From assembly GCA_036852015.1 (NCBI GenBank), contig JAANDG010000707.1, positions 1 through 64,000 of the forward strand: a stretch of DNA of 64,000 nucleotides, given 5' to 3'. A model generated the notes under the pieces. The model searched no databases. It saw only the letters and a list, made by a program, of their open reading frames with translations, and was not told where the DNA came from. Below, piece after piece: positions 34,801-45,155 of this stretch. Within the stretch, counting starts at the first letter, position 1; each line of letters starts with the position of its first letter. The position numbers were made by a program, and so were the translations under genes. The stretch is from Pelodera strongyloides. Lineage: Eukaryota; Nematoda; Chromadorea; Rhabditida; Rhabditidae.

Positions 34801-37628
34801 TACGTCGTCTGCGCTTCTCGCATCTAATATGTCGATTCTTGTTGAGCCCCCAACTTCTGACCAAAACACTACTTCTCATAGTTTGGTGAGTTTTTTTACT
34901 AGATTTTAGCCGTGATTTCTTATTTTCTTATGAATTTCTTCTCCCTAACTTAGGAATATTGACAATACAAATGTCAAAGAATTGTCATCATTCAACATAT
35001 TTAGACCGCCGTGCGGAGTGTGGTTAACGGTGGTGTTCTGGGCCCATTGCAGTCAGGAAATAAGAAGAACAAATATTACTGTAATGAGCACGGAATCGAG
35101 TGCAAGAAGGCGAAGATTGCAAATCAAAAGGTGCGTTTTCGTTCCCATGTAGTTTTATAGGCGTTCGGTCTGTAAGAGTGTAATAATTCTAATATGTGTG
35201 CGAATCTGCGAATTTCATAACCTATGGTCTCTATAGGATAATCGGCTTCCAACTTTGGAAAGTAGAAGATCTACTTCAGCGTGAACAGACTTACCTTTTT
35301 TTGCTTTTATGCGACTTATTGTATGTATAAAGTTTTTTTTATTTATTTCAGCACGAATCGGAACTCCTTGTCCGTACTTCTTCTCGTTCACCCCGTTGTA
35401 CGATCGAGGAACGAAAAGAAGAGATCGAGTACGAGGAAGGTAAGTAACGTTTTTTTTTCTTTGTTTATGTCCTTGTTCACCGCTCAGTCTCAGACAAAAT
35501 TTGAGTGACAGAAAAAAAGCGATGTTTTTGAATTAACTCTGCGCATTTTTTTGTTCTGAAGCTCTTTTCTGATGTTGCGATTCCTGAACTGCGAACGTGT
35601 TTGTGGAAAAATGTTTCGATGTCAATTTGTTTAATGTCCAACGCGTTTGTTCTTGTAGTTGGCTGCTCGGATGAGGAGTGTCCTCCCTCGTCCACAAATG
35701 TTGCATCTCCTGCTTCGTCATCTACTACTTCGGCGGGAGATTGTGCTACAGCGCCTACTTCTTCGGCAAGTATATCGGTGATCACACCGAAAGTACAACC
35801 GACCGTCAGGGTTACGAGAAGTGCTGTGAGGAACACGAAGGCTAGTTTTATTTGTTTATTTGTCGCTTCTCTTTTAGTAGGAGGTTATTTGATATGTAAT
35901 GTAGAGTCTCATTTTGCGCTAGTAAACAGCAAACATCATCGGATTATCGGATAAAAAACATTTTTGTTTTCGCCGCTGTAATATATGGTTACTTCTGTCT
36001 ACAGTCGTTCCAAGGCATTCACTTTAGACAGCTTCGTCTTCCCCTGCCCCAGCCGTAAATGGCCGCCCCATTAGAACTCCGAAGAGGAGACTCGCGCCGA
36101 ATAGTGAGACGAATGTGAAAACTACGCCAATTTCGTCCAATATGCACAGTTCGCAGTCGATCCAACTGAATATTCGTGTGGAAAAGTCGCCAACGAAGGG
36201 TAAGGATTTATGTGGTTTCTTTTCTGTGCTATTGCTATCTTCTTATTATATAAAAGAGTAACTGTAGCGTAATTTGCATACCGATGTGCGTTACGAAATG
36301 CAAATTTCCTGTTCGGGTATAAAAAGAGTTTCGCAGCTCAATATCTATGCATATGCAATTGTTTCCTATTAAGTGAATTTTTTATGATACGTTTGAAGCT
36401 TTGTATATAAGTATGCCCATGCTAAGCCAATCATATTTCCATGTAAGTCGCCTCGGGCGGCGTGAGCCGGTGATACATAAATGTGTACGGATGAACATTC
36501 GCTTCAAATGTGAAAAGTAAAGGGTTTACCTATTTCAGCCGGCCCGGTGACTAGATCCCGCGACCGTAATCGGGACCGTTCTGCCAGTCGATCGTCCACT
36601 ACGACGGTGACGGTGTCCGTGAGGCCGTCAACTCCCGAACCGGAGGCGGAAGCGACCGGAGAAATGCCCAAGCAGTTCTACACTCCGGCGACGCGACTTC
36701 TCATGTCCACTGAAAGGTAGGCTCTATTGATTGCTTAAGCGTCTTCAGTTGGATTTTTATGCAAATTTATGACATCTTCTCGTTTTGTACCTGTGAATTT
36801 TTTTTTGGCTTTTGACTTTTGTTACTGATTTATCGATTTCACAGAAGAAGCAGTCGGAAGCGCCCTCGCGATGCTAGTCCCTCTGCCACCGCTCATCTAA
36901 CAAGTGGAGTGACTCCCCTCATGGATGGGGTCATTCTCCAGTCGGCCGCCCGAAAGATCGAATATGAGGAGGATGAGGGCGAGGAGGAGAACAATGTGAA
37001 GAAACGAGTCTCGGTCCCTCTCACCATGAGTGAGCCGACCACACCGGTGAGTAGGAGTTGGGGTGATATTTGGATTCACCTTCCTTAACTTAGATACCGT
37101 ATTTCTACTGTCTCTAGGGTAAAGGTATCTGAAGGTAGACACACAGAGAGAGTAAGAGAGAGAGTATAGTCTGGAAACTTTGGGCTAGTGCTCACGAGTG
37201 AGCGTCAGCTTCAAGATGATCAATCAATGAATCAATCAAAAATCAATGAATCATCGATTTAGAAGCGAATAGTGTGGAAATTTTGTATCTCACAGGTTGT
37301 TTTGCAATCCTTTTAGCATTATCCTGTTCAGTTTTGTCACTAATTGGCTAATGCAACAACCATGCTCGCCTATTTATCTACATTTGTTTGAGCCTCATTT
37401 TTTATGTAAATTCAACAGTATTTTGTGTTATAAATCTGAATGATTGTGTCTTTTTAGGTGAAGAGAAGTGCCGCATCTGGGCTGCCCGCATCGCGCTTTT
37501 CACTTGGAAGACTGGATGGAATGCAAGCGAGGAATAACATCAGAGGGGGTGGGGGAGAACCGCCCGCCAAAAGGAGCAGAATCTGGGGATTCCTCAAGCG
37601 GTTGGTTGGAGTGACGGACAGTGGATAG
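28665..37628 (+). CDS. ppm-1.D: PP2C-family phosphatase, PPM1D/Wip1 type
   Basis: Metal-dependent Ser/Thr phosphatase; vertebrate PPM1D resets DNA-damage and p38 stress signalling in the nucleus. Twenty exons: 28665-28754, 28953-29105, 29962-30058, 31561-31712, 32032-32130, 32262-32400, 32759-32869, 33114-33217, 33505-33600, 33815-33934, 34050-34137, 34513-34619, 34772-34885, 35005-35130, 35352-35439, 35659-35825, 36028-36199, 36539-36716, 36845-37046, 37458-37628; all in phase, 857 residues. Motifs: [17 protein letters not shown] (metal Asp), [32 protein letters not shown], the PPM1D-type basic loop [44 protein letters not shown]. The tail (about residues 430-857) is long, acidic then Ser/Thr-rich, with basic clusters RKRPRD, KKRV and [11 protein letters not shown] that could be nuclear signals. 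Atypical acceptors: 28952 (GAAG) and 32031 (ATAAG). Confidence 0.93.
29151..29707. mobile_element. Composite TTAA element with a nested foldback
   Basis: Outer ends: TTAA then AGCGGTGTAACCGCCGG, and the diverged inverted CCGGATGTTACATCGAT then TTAA, i.e. the AGCG family. Inside, 29234-29610 is a separate long inverted repeat whose arms (for example ACGTGTAGTTCGTAATTTAA against TTAAATTACAAACTACACGT) are nearly identical for over 150 bp. It lies in intron 2 of the PPM1D-type gene. Confidence 0.7.
30653..30727 (-). pseudogene. tRNA-like sequence, anticodon loop reads ATG
   Basis: On the minus strand, TAGCTCAACAGG fits the A box and GGGTTCGAATCTC fits the B box of a tRNA gene. A D stem (GCTC/GAGC) and a T stem (GTGGG/CTCGC with wobble) can form. 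The anticodon stem has one mismatch, and the 7-nt loop CTATGAA would give anticodon ATG, which is not a normal tRNA. The acceptor stem does not pair well. Probably a decayed tRNA or the head of a tRNA-derived SINE. Confidence 0.5.
31013..31455. mobile_element. TTAA-flanked foldback MITE, AGGG type
   Basis: TTAA then AGGGACGGGCCCATCAAAAT, with the inverted ATTTTGATGGGCCCGTCCCT then TTAA. The arms pair almost perfectly for about 190 bp, through GGTATACTTTTGAGTTTATC, leaving a short middle with CTCGCTCTGATTGG. It lies in intron 3 of the PPM1D-type gene. Confidence 0.85.
31768..31841. repeat. (TA)n microsatellite
   Basis: About 74 bp of alternating TA, inside intron 4 of the PPM1D-type gene, just after TATATACA. 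Open frames of Tyr-Ile repeats here are not coding. Confidence 0.95.
33329..33456. mobile_element. GGCCATATTCACCAC-family MITE
   Basis: About 128 bp, ends GGCCATATTCACCACTCAAT and CGGAGTGGTGAATATGGCC, in a PPM1D-type gene intron. The flanks AGA/TCT make the outer boundary palindromic, so the target duplication cannot be read. Confidence 0.8.
35237..35284 (+). other. Possible alternative terminal exon of the PPM1D-type gene
   Basis: A CTATAG acceptor is followed, in phase with exon 35005-35130, by [15 protein letters not shown] and TGA. Ending here would give a form without the long basic tail. If it were instead spliced at GTGAAC (35281), the following exons would go out of frame, so it is either skipped or terminal. 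Confidence 0.35.
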
Positions 37629-39066
37629 AAGTGAGAGACGCAGAAGTTGGCGACTTGTAGTTTGTAGTTTGACCTCGATGTAAATTAGAGTTTGAACTTT
37701 GCTAACATAACCATGAGTTAACTTGGTACTGCTGTTGCTTTAATGCGAAAATGTAATCCTCCATTCAACATTGGTTTAGTTTTGTCTTTCCAACCCGTGT
37801 CTCCCTGTTGCTCAATGAGTGCATTGATTAGGTGTATCATATCATAGTATCATGTTATGTACTGAATGTAATATGTGCTTTACACTTTATTCCCTAATAA
37901 TATGTCCTCCCCCCGCCCTCTTCGATGGGCTGGGTAGTATTGCGTGCACGCTATGGTCTCTATTGCTTTGAGCTTTCCCTGGAGGTTGTTTAATTTTGGT
38001 TTTTATAATAACCATAAGTCTTTAGGTTTAGGTATAAGGTCTCTCTTCTTTCTCATAGTGTAATGTTTCTGTAAATCTGTTTGGTATCGTGAAACTAACA
38101 TATTGATTGTTCGTTTTTTTATTATATGCTAACCTAATTTATTGTGGCCTATTGTTTTTGGATTATTATCAAAATAACGAAAGCACCAAGTGCTCTGTTT
38201 TCTGTGTATTTTGTTCTTTCATTCTTACGTGTTTTTTTCGCGTAATTAACCGTGTTTCTGAGTGATTATTGTGAGTACTTATCGAATTTTCTTAGCTAAC
38301 AGTGGGCGTAACTTATATTCGTTTTGTAAATGTAGATCAGTATATGGGCATTTCAATGCGGTAAGAAATTTGAGGATTATCTTTATTTTTTTTTGTTAAA
38401 TTCCTTGGAATTATTAGTTTTGGTTCTGTAGATGTACCGAGCCCTATTTTATATTTTTGTCCCATCTGTCTCTCATATGTGTGTGTTTTGATCTTTCACT
38501 TAGGCAACGACCGAGATCTTGACTGGGCAATTGGCAAATTATCTCCTGGGGTTATTGCCCCGGGCGTAATTCTGTCCTCTGCAGTTCCAACCTGTTAGTT
38601 CCAGCTCCATGTTCTCATTTTTGCTCCCAGTTCCATCCCATTCAACATTGCTTGAAAGTGTAACACTCTTGTGTTTGATGATGACTATTCATTTAATATT
38701 GATTTCTCTTTAGTACTAACTTAGTATCGGAGCGCCCTTCTTTATGCTTATGTCTTTTGTAGCTGTTTTTTGTTTTTCTTTCATTCCCGTAGGTATAACT
38801 TTTTTGTTGAAGAGATACAATATGTAGTATCTGAATTTTTTCTTTATCTGGCACTCGATTTTTTTTTTACCAAATTTATTTATTATCGATTATTCCTTTT
38901 GAGATGTAAGAGGAATAAATATTGTTACTTTTATGTGTATGTTTTTTTTTCATCGATGTGAGGTTGGCTTTCCTTTTCCTTCACGTACATACCTGTTTAG
39001 TATTGTTTGTTTTCACACGAGTTCTTTTTTTTGCAATTTACTTTTGTCATATTTTTTGTGTTATAG
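37629..39066. other. 3' flank and intergenic DNA, no gene seen
   Basis: Very T-rich sequence after the PPM1D-type stop, up to the MATH-BTB start. It presumably holds the PPM1D-type 3'UTR. I find no canonical AATAAA close to the stop. Confidence 0.5.
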
Positions 39067-42000
39067 ATGGCTCCAGGACGGCGTGCTGGCTCGGCCAGCA
39101 ATGATTTGCAAGTCGTAGCAGAACAGGGCGATGCGGGGTTAGTGATTACGGTACTTTATTGGGGGAATTAGTATATTTCTAAATCGTTGTGACTAGTTCT
39201 GTGTCCTTCCTGTATGTTTGATTTAAAGCGGCATAACATCCGGTTTTTGAAACGGATTGTGGATGACTGCAGTGTAGTAAAGGAGTATGAGTAGAATAAA
39301 CAATCATTTAGCATGAATGCATAGGAATGTAGTTGTACGTCATAGGCTTCAATAACTGGTCATTCTGTCGCTTTAAATACTTATTGTATGGCTATTGTTT
39401 CAGTAAAGCAGTTCTGGACGGCGACTTGCATCTCACCGAGACAACTACTAGAATGGAGCAGGTAAAACTAGAAATTTTGTTCATATCGATATTTGAAACA
39501 TATGCCCTAAGTTTATTTTATGTGTCTGGGTTAAAAAGATGCTTATACCCAAAGTTCTAGTTTGTAACTGGGATACTGTTTTTAATCTGAATATTTCCTG
39601 AATGTTTCAGATGACGTTCATGAACAAATGGGTTGTGCAACAGTTCTCCGTACAACAGGAACTCCGTCTACCTGGGGACTTTATCGAAGGGAGGTAAGCG
39701 AGAGCTTCAAATTTTGTTTATGGGGTTTCCAAGTATGTTGAAAATTTACCGTACATTGGAACTACACGAGCATATTTTTTAAAGTTTTCATATTATATAT
39801 GCAGGTTTCATGCAGAAATACGGTAGTATGGACAGAATCACGCGGATTTTTGGGAAACTTGGAAACCCCATTAGGGTTTTCTGAATCGTTTGCTCCTCGT
39901 CTATAAATGTAAGTTTCCCTAAAAGGTACTAATTTTGCTAAACCGTCTATTTATTTAGTGTATTCGGCGGGTCAAACTACAAGTTCCAAATGAAGCTTTT
40001 CCCTTCTGGAAAGGATGATGACTGCACTGGATACCTCTCACTTTACGTCCTCATCTCGGGTATTTGTTTAACGTCAAAATCCTTATTGCTTTAGCCTTTA
40101 ACCCCTCTTTATTTGCACCGATTATTAATTTAGTAAGGATGCTAGGATCATGGTCCTGTTTTTGCTTTTCCCCAGGGCGCGTTCGGGATTGATTTTCCGA
40201 GAGGAAACCATGCAAATTCATCGTCCGGGATGGACATTTTGGAAACGTTCTAACGCTTGGAGAAAACAAAAAATACAGTATGAAAAGAACAAATTAGCAT
40301 TTTTTGCATGCTAATTCATACTGTGTATTTTGTTTTCTCCAAGCATTGGAACGTTTCCAAAAAGTCCATCCCGCACGATGAATTTGCGTAGTTTCCTTTC
40401 GGAAAATCAATCCCGAACGCGTCTTTAGAGTGTTCTGTAGTGAACTGATTACGGTAGTTCGGGCCCAATGTTGATATTTATGCTTCGAATAGTGTTGTGG
40501 ATTGCTTGTTTTGTCCTTTTCAGACCCCCGTTCCCAACATTCCTTGCCATTTAGAATGTCCTTCGTCCCGTCTCTCGTTCCGTGTGAACTTCTCGATTGA
40601 AACGCTGGATGGTCCAAAGGGATGTGCCCTGAATAGGAATGTGGTCACCATTAACCGGGGAGGAATAGTCACCGCCAGCAAGTTCTTCTCACTCGACTCA
40701 CTCAAGGTTGTTGCCCTTTTATTTATGAATTTGGTCTTTTTTCCGGGATGTGGTTCCTTACCTCCCTTGGATGTCTGCGTGTACTTGCCCTGCACTGTTT
40801 TACGCAAGCGGTGGAGTTCGGACTTAATCGGAAAAGAGCCTTTAGCCTTTAATACGTAGAAAACAAAATTAGTACCTTGCGGATTAGGTTACTGTACTGG
40901 TTTTAGGGTATCCGTTTGAGTGCATATGTTTCGATGTATCTATCAATAAACTATTCGCTAAATCCAATGCCACATTTATGTCTGTTAAGGATATTTTCGA
41001 GCTCTGCTTGATTGGTGAGTAGCTGCTTATTGGGAATTTGCATTGTAGGCCAAAAAGGACCGCTACACTCCCGACGACACACTGACAGTTGTGGCCGAGA
41101 TCACTGTCTATGGAGAGCTGAAGCACAGTCGAGTGGGTTTTAGGATTAGTCTTTTTTATTGTATTTTTATTCCTTATCCTTACGCATATTAAAATTCTTT
41201 AGAATCATATGCGTACCTTCTGAACCTGGTTTTGTTTCTTGGGCAAATGAACCTTTTCCTGATATTTGATTCCATATTCCATCAACTTACGACGGATCTT
41301 TTTTGTTTACATGGTTTACTGTAGAAATGTGTATTTTAGAGTGAGGTGGACTCTCTGGAGGAGCTGGGTCTCTCCTCAAGACCCACTCTCTCGGACCCTC
41401 AATCAGAAGGGCATTCTGCCTCCTCTTCTGTATTGTGCCCGCCCTCCGTTTCACCTATGATGACGTCATCGGACAGAAAGCGTAAATCAATAACTTCGGA
41501 GCAGGGTACGGTAGCCATGTCACAGGATGAAATTGACGGTCGGTATTCAATTTACTGTTTTGTTTATTGCTCTCGTGAACATGGGAGCGTGCAAAAACTT
41601 ACGACTTCACGCATCCATCTCTTTCTATTGTGCATGAAACACTAAACATGAACATCTATTTTTGCATTCCTATTTGTCTTGTCTACCGAAAGTGGAATAG
41701 AAATCATTACAGTTACGGGCGAACAACGTGCTAATTTGTACTTTTCCGTGCTAATTCATACTGTATTTTTTTGCTTACTGTAACGTGAATTTGCATGAGA
41801 ACCTTTCGGAAAGCGCATCCCGAACCCGCCCTAAAAGTTGTTATCTCTTCAGGAGGCCTATTGGGAATGTACCAGTCTGGAGTCCTCTCTGACTTCACGA
41901 TTCTCTGTGGCGAAAGGGAATTCAATGTACATAAGTCGGTGTTGTATGCAAGATCCGGATACTTTCAGGTCAGTTTTTTTTAATGAAAGCATGTGATCTT

Positions 42001-43439
42001 ACATCTTCATAAGATCATTCTTAAGATTAAAATAATGATCGTAAGATCTTACAATGTGATCGTACAATGTTAGAATGTACGATTACAATGTTGATCATTG
42101 TTAGATCAACGTGCGCTGAATTTTCTGTTTAATCCTGAAAACCAAATGTATACGGTAACCAAATAAGTTTTAAAAGTTTGGTTTGGTGAGTATCTATCTT
42201 CTCGCTCATCTAACTTTTTTCCAGGGTTTCTTCAATTCCGCAAAGAACTTGAAAGCTGAACATGATGATGAGGTAATTTTTCTTTGACAAGTTGTTATCT
42301 CTTTCCAAAATAGGATTTTGTGTTTTTTTTCTGGTAGTATTCTTTTAAGGTCATCTAATAATGTTGATATTATGTGCGTTTTAAGGTAAAGTTCGATGAC
42401 ATTGACGACGACGCACTGGACGCTTGCCTTACCTTCATGTACTCGTTGTCGTGTCCGAAACTGAAGACGATGCCGTGCGAAATTGCGAAAGTCGCTGACA
42501 GGTGAGGCTTTTGTTTGTGGTTGATGTTTTGAATTTTTGATGCACGATTTATCATTAGAAAGTGGATATTTTTTTGAAAAGAAAGAGCAACGAGAAATTC
42601 GAGGAATCTTTTGAGAAATGGTGCGTGGTGATTCTGGGTATTTTTAAGCAAAGGTAGCTCTTCAGAAATCATATTTTCTCTGTAATGTTCGTTAAAATTT
42701 TATGATTTTTTCGACGTATCTTGTTGTTTCCTTGTGTAATTGCTTTCCTTTGTTGTAGACTTCTGATGCCTGGCCTCAAGAACCGTTGTGAGATGGTGCT
42801 CTCAGGTGACCTCGTTCTCTCCAACGTGATTGAGAGGGCCAAGGTGGCCTATGAGCTGGAGATGCACTACTTGTTCAAGAAGTGCACGGCTTTCTTTGCT
42901 AAACACCGAGAAGCAGTCTGCCAAACAGAGGTGTCAATTTGAGCGATTTTAAATGCTTCTTTACCTCTTGTTGCAAAAATACAGAGTTTTTCCCATTGTA
43001 GCTTTCAGTATGCATTCAAAATAGAATTCCAACCCTTATCATTTATTCCTATTTAAGCGAATGAATTCATGTATGACTTATCAAATAAGTTAGATCAGTC
43101 CCAAAGAGTGTCGGACTAAGTTCTTAATCTGTCTGTTGCAGGCTTGGTGTGATTTCCGCGTGAAGGACTCCTCGGCTGCCAGTTTCCTTCTCGAAAAGGC
43201 TTGGGGATTGGCCGATAATCATAAGCAGTAAGTAACAAAGTTAATTAATGATTGAGATTATGAAATGTTTGGGGGAATGAGATTTCAGCAGTCGTATGCT
43301 CCTAGTTTGTTGACTACTGTATGCGGTTTTTGGGCACCGCACAAGTTTTAATATGCATATTTTGATGGTCGAGCAAGTGTTTTCACCACGTTGTTTGTTT
43401 AGGGTGGGCATGAAGCGCCGTCGAAGCGAGGATGTATGA
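39067..43439 (+). CDS. MATH-BTB protein, SPOP/MEL-26-like
   Basis: Likely substrate adaptor of a Cullin-3 ubiquitin ligase: MATH binds substrate and BTB binds Cul3. Thirteen exons: 39067-39137, 39404-39461, 39611-39693, 39959-40059, 40524-40706, 41049-41132, 41340-41538, 41853-41968, 42225-42272, 42386-42501, 42759-42930, 43142-43227, 43403-43439; about 451 residues. The MATH half includes [27 protein letters not shown] and [14 protein letters not shown] Ser/Pro-rich linker of about 65 residues (41340-41538) separates it from BTB ([34 protein letters not shown]). A BACK-like helical part and basic tail [10 protein letters not shown] follow. The ATG directly follows TGTTATAG. An AATAAA is at 43822-43827. 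Odd: exon 4 ends in phase 1, but exon 5 reads correctly only in phase 0, so one junction is wrong, or there is a micro-exon or a base error. Confidence 0.88.
39227..39372. mobile_element. TTAA-flanked MITE, AGCG type
   Basis: TTAA then AGCGGCATAACATCCGG, with the right end TGGTCATTCTGTCGCT then TTAA. It keeps TTTTTGAAACGGATTG. First intron of the MATH-BTB gene. Confidence 0.7.
39722..39869. mobile_element. GGGGTTTCC-family MITE
   Basis: About 148 bp, GGGGTTTCCAAGTATGTTG to AACTTGGAAACCCC, in intron 3 of the MATH-BTB gene. Internal text is close to the 20020-20162 copy (GCAGAAATACGGTAGTAT). Confidence 0.8.
40174..40425. mobile_element. GGGCGCGTTCGGG-family MITE
   Basis: Left AGGGCGCGTTCGGGATTGAT, right inverted AATCAATCCCGAACGCG, about 250 bp. 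It lies in the intron that separates the two MATH exons with conflicting phase. Confidence 0.75.
41712..41832. mobile_element. GGGCG...CATCCCGAAC element, short copy
   Basis: Left end is reduced (ACGGGCGAACAACG). The right end GCGCATCCCGAACCCGCCCT matches the family. The interior TAATTCATACTGTATTTTTT is shared with 40174-40425. Confidence 0.5.
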
Positions 43440-44000
43440 AGTTCACTACTCCAAACTACAATCCGACACCCTGACTACAGGACTACAGACTCCAAACTCT
43501 GGACACATCGCTGAGTTTGTCCTCCCTCGAAAGGTGGTTTTGTTTTGTGCTATTGGTGTCCCTTTATACTATCTATATGATTTTGGTTGCATGCTCACAT
43601 TTATTTATTTATTATCTTTATTTTCTAGCCGCCCAATATTCTATACTTGAATTGAATAACATATCAGCTATCTGCTTTGTTTGTACGCTGAATTTTTTTG
43701 TATCCTATTTACTGATTTTAACTGCGCGCGAAAGATGCTTTGGAAAAAAACCATTAATTTTCGACCTAATGTATTGCCATATAATTTCCAAAGTGTGTTT
43801 CGCATATTCTTCTTTGCGGGAAATAAAGTAGTCTACTGTACTCGCTATTGCTCCCTTTAACCGATCTCTTTGGAATACGTTCAGTTTTTCATTAATATTT
43901 GTCTTGTTGTATTTTCATTTTCAGTCCTTTAAATTCGGGTTAGCAGTGAGATTGGTTAAGTGAATGGTTTCAACTGTGATCTATTAGAAATAGTCGTTAA

Positions 44001-44170
44001 AATATCGGCCGGTTTTTGAAACGCATCGTGGACAACTGCATTCCTATGTATTTATGCGAAGTGGGGTCTAATTGGGGTCTATTTTTTATGCTAAATTATG
44101 CTCATTTGCATATGACGCATAAGAATGTTGGTGTACTCGATGCGTTTCAAGAACCGGCCGGTATTTCGCT
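44001..44170. mobile_element. TTAA-flanked MITE, AGCG type
   Basis: Left AATATCGGCCGGTTTTTGAA after TTAA, right CCGGCCGGTATTTCGCT before TTAA. About 170 bp. Confidence 0.8.
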
Positions 44171-44279
44171 TTAAGCGTGGATTGTACTATCAACGTTTTG
44201 ATTCAGCTTGTGTAAAGTATAAGTACTGAGATGTTGGTAGACGACCTCGCTTTTAGTTCCCCCGTTATTAGACGTTTAA

Positions 44280-44367
44280 AGCGGTATGGTGCGTGGTTTG
44301 TTCAATTATGTGAACAGCAATGAACTCAATCCTGTATTATTTTTTACAAACCACCTGTCATACCGCT
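44280..44367. mobile_element. Short TTAA element, AGCGGTATG type
   Basis: TTAA then AGCGGTATGGTGCGTGGTTT; right arm AAACCACCTGTCATACCGCT. About 88 bp. The right TTAA is replaced by CTAT. Confidence 0.5.
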
Positions 44368-45155
44368 CTATATTGTTGAAATTCATTACTTGATTTCGGG
44401 TCATTGTCATTATTCGAATTATTTTTTAAAATTAGCTTTCTACTGAATTTATAGGAAATATTCGCTAGAGTGTACAGTTTCATAAATTGAAGATGGTAGG
44501 TTTTTGATATTGATATTATTATCCAAACTAATATTACATGAGAGAGTGATTGTTTTTGCATATTTTAATTCCTGACCCTAAATTGTATTAAAATTGCAGT
44601 ATTAAGTTAATGTATATCTTAACAAGTTTGCCGATTAATTTCTGAACTGTGCTATCTTTTAACTGATTATGAATTATGTTTGTGCTTTTTATATAAGAAT
44701 ACGGCGAATAGCTGTTTCATGTACCATTATATGCCTTTTTATGAGAAGTTTTGCCTGTACTGCGTTTACATCATATTCCATAAAAGTATACGCAGCTTTT
44801 TGTTTGTACGCACGCTTTTCTCAACTGAATTATATTTTTATTCTAGAGCAATAACTGTACATTTAAATCTCTGGAGAATACCACGTGGAGAGTGTAACAT
44901 GGGGAAATATATGGCAAAATAATGTAAATACCCGTAGTGAGAACAAGAAAATACCTAAATTTGGTTGAAGAAACGAAACGAGCTTGAAAATGAACAACTG
45001 CTGGGAGACCTAGGGTAAACTTTGTGTATAGGGAAGATTTCTACAGGAGTTTTTGATATTAGGTAGAGATGTAAGTCATGAAAGTGGGTATGTATTGATG
45101 ATTGTAATTGTTTAAATAAAAAGTAGGTAACCATTATAAATAATAAAACGTGATT

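Larger units (their letters stand above)
43440..45155. other. Region between convergent genes
   Basis: 3' flanks of the MATH-BTB gene (plus) and exchanger gene (minus). It contains TTAA elements at 44001-44170 and 44280-44367. No gene recognised. Confidence 0.5.

Noticed and set aside
40294..40807. Minus-strand frames across the MATH exon
   Set aside because: Shadow of the plus-strand MATH exon 40524-40706, which matches the family.
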